A DNA stretch of 64,000 bases from the NCBI RefSeq assembly GCF_965638725.1, contig NC_134962.1:1557501-1621500 (forward strand). The letters are read 5' to 3'. Source of the stretch: Aptenodytes patagonicus. Its lineage: Eukaryota; Chordata; Aves; Sphenisciformes; Spheniscidae. A program made the position numbers and the translations under genes. This document shows positions 62,061 through 64,000 of the stretch, in pieces. Position 1 is the first letter of the stretch; each line of letters begins with the position of its first letter. The notes under the pieces are model-generated. The model had not been told where the DNA came from. It saw nothing but the letters and a program-made list of their open reading frames with translations, and did no database searches.

Positions 62061-63900
62061 GGGCCTGTGCAACTGCAGCCTCCCAGGCTGCAAATGTAGA
62101 GGCGCTACTGGGAATACAGCCGTTTCTGGCAAGGAAAAAAAGAAAAGATAGAGATAAAAACAGAAAGGGAAAACAAGCACAATCACAGCTCGCTCTGTGG
62201 GCAAACAGATGGCTCTGGAGAGCCAAATCGCTCTGAAAGCAGGGTAATGTAACCTGGTGCATGGGCTGTCCCTGTTGCACTCCATACGGGGATGCCAGGA
62301 ACTGGCACTGCTTTGGTTTAGGGCTGGGTTGTTTGGGGTTTTTTTGGTTTTTTGGGTTTTTTTTTTTTTGTGGAAAGAAAAAAAGTGAAAAGGAAATAGA
62401 GCTTGTTTTTTAAGTTGACAGCTCCCTTGGAAAAAAAAGTTGCTGTGAATGAGTGAATTAGTATAAATTGTAGTGCAGCTAGGGGCCAGACATCTGAAAG
62501 GTTTATAAATGCTTGGAATTCCTATGAGGAAGTGTTATTAGTTCTGTTATGTATTTAGGGAAAATGAGGCTAAGAAAAATTGCTTTGTCAACTAGATATC
62601 ACCATCTAGCTTCTACAAGACATGTAAGAATTAAAATATCCCAGTTAGATACTACAAGAACTTAAAAAGTTATAAACAGGAAATTACACAGAATGAGGAA
62701 AGTTACCTGCTGTAGAGCGTATCATCGCAGTCTGACTGGGGTCACAAAATCTCACTTTCAGAATGACGTATTTCTTTTTCAAATCAAGCGTGTTCAGCTT
62801 GTGAAAGCCACGTTCTCCACGTCAAGCTGGGTTCTCATTACAGTATCACCGACGACAGGGACACAGGCATTTATTTAGCTAATTTCTGTTTATGATACAT
62901 AAGCTGTGTGAGCCACAGGTACTTCAGCTAGAGCACAACAGAGAGACACCTTCCATCTTGGCTCAGCAGGCACCACCAACCAGGGCACGGCTTTGTCCGT
63001 AAACGAAACAGCTAAGACTAAGAGAGAGCAGATACAGCATCGCAAAGGACCACTACCTCAACACCCTCTTACCAGCAAACCGTTACCTGTTCACAGGTGC
63101 TTTACATGTGTTTCATCCTCTCACTGTACATTGTTTATAGACTAACAGCGTTCTGCTACAAGAAAGCAAGTAGATATCATGGGCCGAGGTGATAATGTAA
63201 ACTAAAACCAAAGAAAGGGAAAGCAACACATCACTGAAAACGTTGTCAGGTTACGACTGTCAATGCACTGCTGAAGGTAGAGGTGCAAGGAAAACCGCTA
63301 GCGTTCCTCTTGAACACTGCTGTGAGGTGGCACTCAGCGGATGGCATGGTTCTGCCTGCTGCATACCGCCTCGCCTGGGGGGGCAGAGGGTTAATTTGAA
63401 TCACCAAGGTGATTATGTAGCTGTAGGAACTGGCTTAGAAGATGGGTCTCAAACCTCAACAGCCTGGCAGATTACAGAGAGAGAAAAATAGACATCTCCA
63501 GAGATGTAGAAGAATGGAAAGAAATTGCTTACAGGAGTACAAAGGCACCTAATTAGAATGAAACAGAAGATAGTAAGATAGGGAGACATCTTGGCAGAGT
63601 ATAACAGAGAATAATTCCTGACAGTGAATCTATTAAGCAGAGGTAGGACCTCTCAAGGGTGGGGTAGCAGGAGACCAGTTGGTTGGAATATATAAAAGAC
63701 TATACAAAACATTAGAAACCATGCAACTATGAGGGAAAATTCCTCTGGAACTACATCTAGTCTAACAGTTCTTTCCCATCTATAAATATATAAGCTAAGC
63801 TTTAATTAAGAGAGCAGAGAAGAGTCACAGCCATGATTATACTCCCTCACAGCTGCTTTTCCTGTGGTTCTTAATGTTGTTATTGCTGCTTTCTTACACA
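62060..63900. other. AT-rich region between CpG island and candidate exon
   Basis: Composition changes abruptly to AT-rich. There are T-rich tracts at 62338-62371, and the rest is unique-looking sequence with no ORF of interest. If the two flanking features belong together it is an intron of about 2 kb. Confidence 0.4.
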
Positions 63901-64000
63901 GCAACTGAGCTTTGGAATCATGGCTGTGATTTTGAATGAGTTTGAAACCAGTTCAGAGAGTACTGCGCACAGCGAAGAACAACAGGACAGTGCCAGCTGG
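63901..64000 (+). CDS. Possible start exon of an unidentified gene, cut by the window end
   Basis: A good acceptor, TTGCTGCTTTCTTACACAG, ends at 63900. Eighteen bases later an ATG (63919-63921) opens a frame to the window end: MAVILNEFETSSESTAHSEE, then QQDSASW. It is Ser/Glu-rich and unlike the chance frames nearby. I do not recognise the protein. It does not resemble the transglutaminase N-termini expected if human synteny (TGM3) held. The exon could also be noncoding. Confidence 0.3.

Noticed and set aside
61116-62285. A 389-codon minus-strand open frame in the right-hand CpG island
   Set aside because: Pro/Arg/Ala/Gly-rich composition and low stop frequency explain its length. It has no domain and crosses T/A-rich and CpG segments alike.

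Overview
The window is vertebrate nuclear DNA, most likely from a bird. Genes are split by introns with GT-AG junctions. The GC content is high, with many G or C homopolymers of 10 to 21 bases, introns are short for vertebrates, and I see no abundant interspersed repeats. The species cannot be fixed from the sequence. Three protein-coding genes can be read exon by exon, in the order SIRPA (+), PDYN (-), STK35 (+). This is the order recalled for human 20p13, so the block looks like conserved synteny.

Layout. Bases 1-9,100 are intergenic, with AT-rich islands that may be regulatory. From 9,100 to 21,450 lies SIRPA: a CpG-rich promoter, eight coding exons (signal peptide, one V-set and two C1-set Ig domains, a membrane segment, and a tail with four ITIM-type tyrosines), and a 3' UTR ending at a canonical poly(A) signal. 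SIRPA and PDYN are tail to tail, about 1 kb apart. PDYN runs on the minus strand from a probable TATA/CCAAT promoter near 27,200 to a poly(A) signal near 22,525, with two coding exons giving a 232-residue opioid precursor. From 27,300 to 31,900 is a GC-rich spacer. STK35 follows: a CpG island, coding exon 1 (32,649-33,087), a 5.9 kb intron and coding exon 2 (38,945-39,657). Splice signals and a poly(A) signal suggest that its 3' UTR continues in an exon at 47,147 and ends near 51,850. The rest is mostly noncoding, with an LTR-like segment near 43.2-43.7 kb, AT-rich islands at 57-60 kb, and a second CpG island at 61.5-62.0 kb. That island may be the first exon of an unidentified plus-strand gene whose next exon starts at 63,901.

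The genes do not form a pathway. SIRPA is an inhibitory receptor for CD47, PDYN encodes opioid peptides, and STK35 is a nuclear/cytoskeletal kinase. The most unusual content is in PDYN. Its dynorphin A carries Met at position 5. It has an extra Met-type opioid core absent from mammalian PDYN. The alpha-neoendorphin slot reads FGGFG, with the opioid Tyr1 replaced by Phe as in nociceptin. Most of the long open frames in the GC-rich parts are chance readings, not genes.
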